From the NCBI GenBank assembly GCA_937893485.1, contig CALBJL010000116.1:1-6090 (forward strand): a DNA stretch of 6,090 bases. The letters are read 5' to 3'. This DNA comes from an uncultured bacterium. Its GTDB lineage: Bacteria; Bacillota; Clostridia; Lachnospirales; Lachnospiraceae. Below, in pieces: positions 5,755 through 6,090 of this stretch. The position numbers and the translations under genes were made by a program. Each line of letters begins with the position of its first letter. Within the stretch, counting starts at the first letter, position 1. A model generated the notes under the pieces. That model was given only the letters and a program-made list of their open reading frames with translations. It had not been told where the DNA came from and did not search any database.

Positions 5755-6090
5755 ATGTCTACCGCTATGATTTTTCAGCAGCTGGCGGGAGGAATGCTAA
5801 AGTCCATCAGTATTTTCTGTTGGACTTTACTTTTCTCTCTGCCGCTAGGCCTGCTCATTACATTCGGACGCATGTCAAACGTAAAGCTGTTTGGGCGTTT
5901 TCGCGTGGTAAGGGGGATCACAAAGCTCTATATCGACATTATGAGAGGTACACCGCTCATGCTGCAGCTGATGGTCGTTTATTATGGACCATACTTTTTG
6001 TGGCGCGCAGATATCGGAGGCTTCCGCTATGCGGCGATCATTCTGGCGTTCTCGATCAACTATGCGGCATATTTTGCGGAGATCTACCGT
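5755..6090 (+). CDS. Amino acid ABC transporter permease, HisM/GlnP family (5' part only)
   Basis: The first 112 codons of a membrane permease are present; the gene runs off the right edge with no stop. It begins MSTAMIFQQLAGGML, then has a hydrophobic helix (about 15-38), a short basic loop, and the family block YIDIMRGTPLMLQLMVVYYG with the conserved R-G-T-P-L-x-x-Q. A later helix, AAIILAFSINYAAYFAEIYR, contains the A-x-x-A-E-I-x-R start of the EAA-type region that contacts the ATPase. This matches His/Glu/Gln/polar amino acid (HAAT) importers. The ATG is preceded by GGGAGG at 9-base spacing. It would work with the binding protein just upstream, and the ATP-binding subunit gene is expected just beyond the window. 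The permease should be about 220-240 residues if intact. Confidence 0.93.
   Translation, partial: MSTAMIFQQLAGGMLKSISIFCWTLLFSLPLGLLITFGRMSNVKLFGRFRVVRGITKLYIDIMRGTPLMLQLMVVYYGPYFLWRADIGGFRYAAIILAFSINYAAYFAEIYR

Overview
The window looks like chromosomal DNA from a Gram-positive, anaerobic Clostridia species, most plausibly a Lachnospiraceae gut-type bacterium. The basis is roughly balanced base composition, strong AGGAGG-type ribosome binding sites, lipoproteins with LxGC-type lipoboxes, a methionine aminopeptidase with an N-terminal SEC-C zinc motif, and a GAF/HD-GYP plus PilZ cyclic-di-GMP gene pair. This is inference from style and gene content; there is no rRNA or marker gene that fixes the taxon. 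No mobile element, CRISPR array, tRNA or rRNA was seen.

Layout. Positions 1-88 may hold the last codons of an upstream gene. Positions 124-801 encode a SurA/PrsA-N-like lipoprotein with no visible catalytic PPIase domain. It is followed after 37 bases by a SEC-C-tagged type I methionine aminopeptidase (839-1756). These two probably share a transcript. A YetF-type DUF421 membrane protein runs convergently on the minus strand (start corrected to 2482, ending at 1772), with only 15 bases between the two stop codons and no obvious terminator.

A divergent intergenic region (2483-2700) carries a good extended -10 promoter reading right. It drives a GAF + HD-GYP phosphodiesterase (2701-4149, with a roughly 95-residue insertion in the HD-GYP core) and, 29 bases later, a YcgR-like PilZ protein (4179-4850). 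Together these form a small cyclic-di-GMP module: a sensor-gated hydrolase next to a receptor that has the complete RxxxR / NxSxxG binding motif.

The right end is the start of a polar amino acid ABC importer operon. It has a near-consensus promoter whose -35 TTGACA overlaps the PilZ stop codon, a lipoprotein substrate-binding protein (4927-5709), a 45-base spacer with a small hairpin, and the first 112 codons of the permease, which runs off the window edge. The ATPase would be expected just beyond.

Most of this is ordinary core or near-core gene content. The most interesting parts are the c-di-GMP pair with its inserted HD-GYP domain, the promoter nested in the PilZ stop codon, and the PPIase-less lipoprotein beside methionine aminopeptidase. 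I see no convincing wholly new system.
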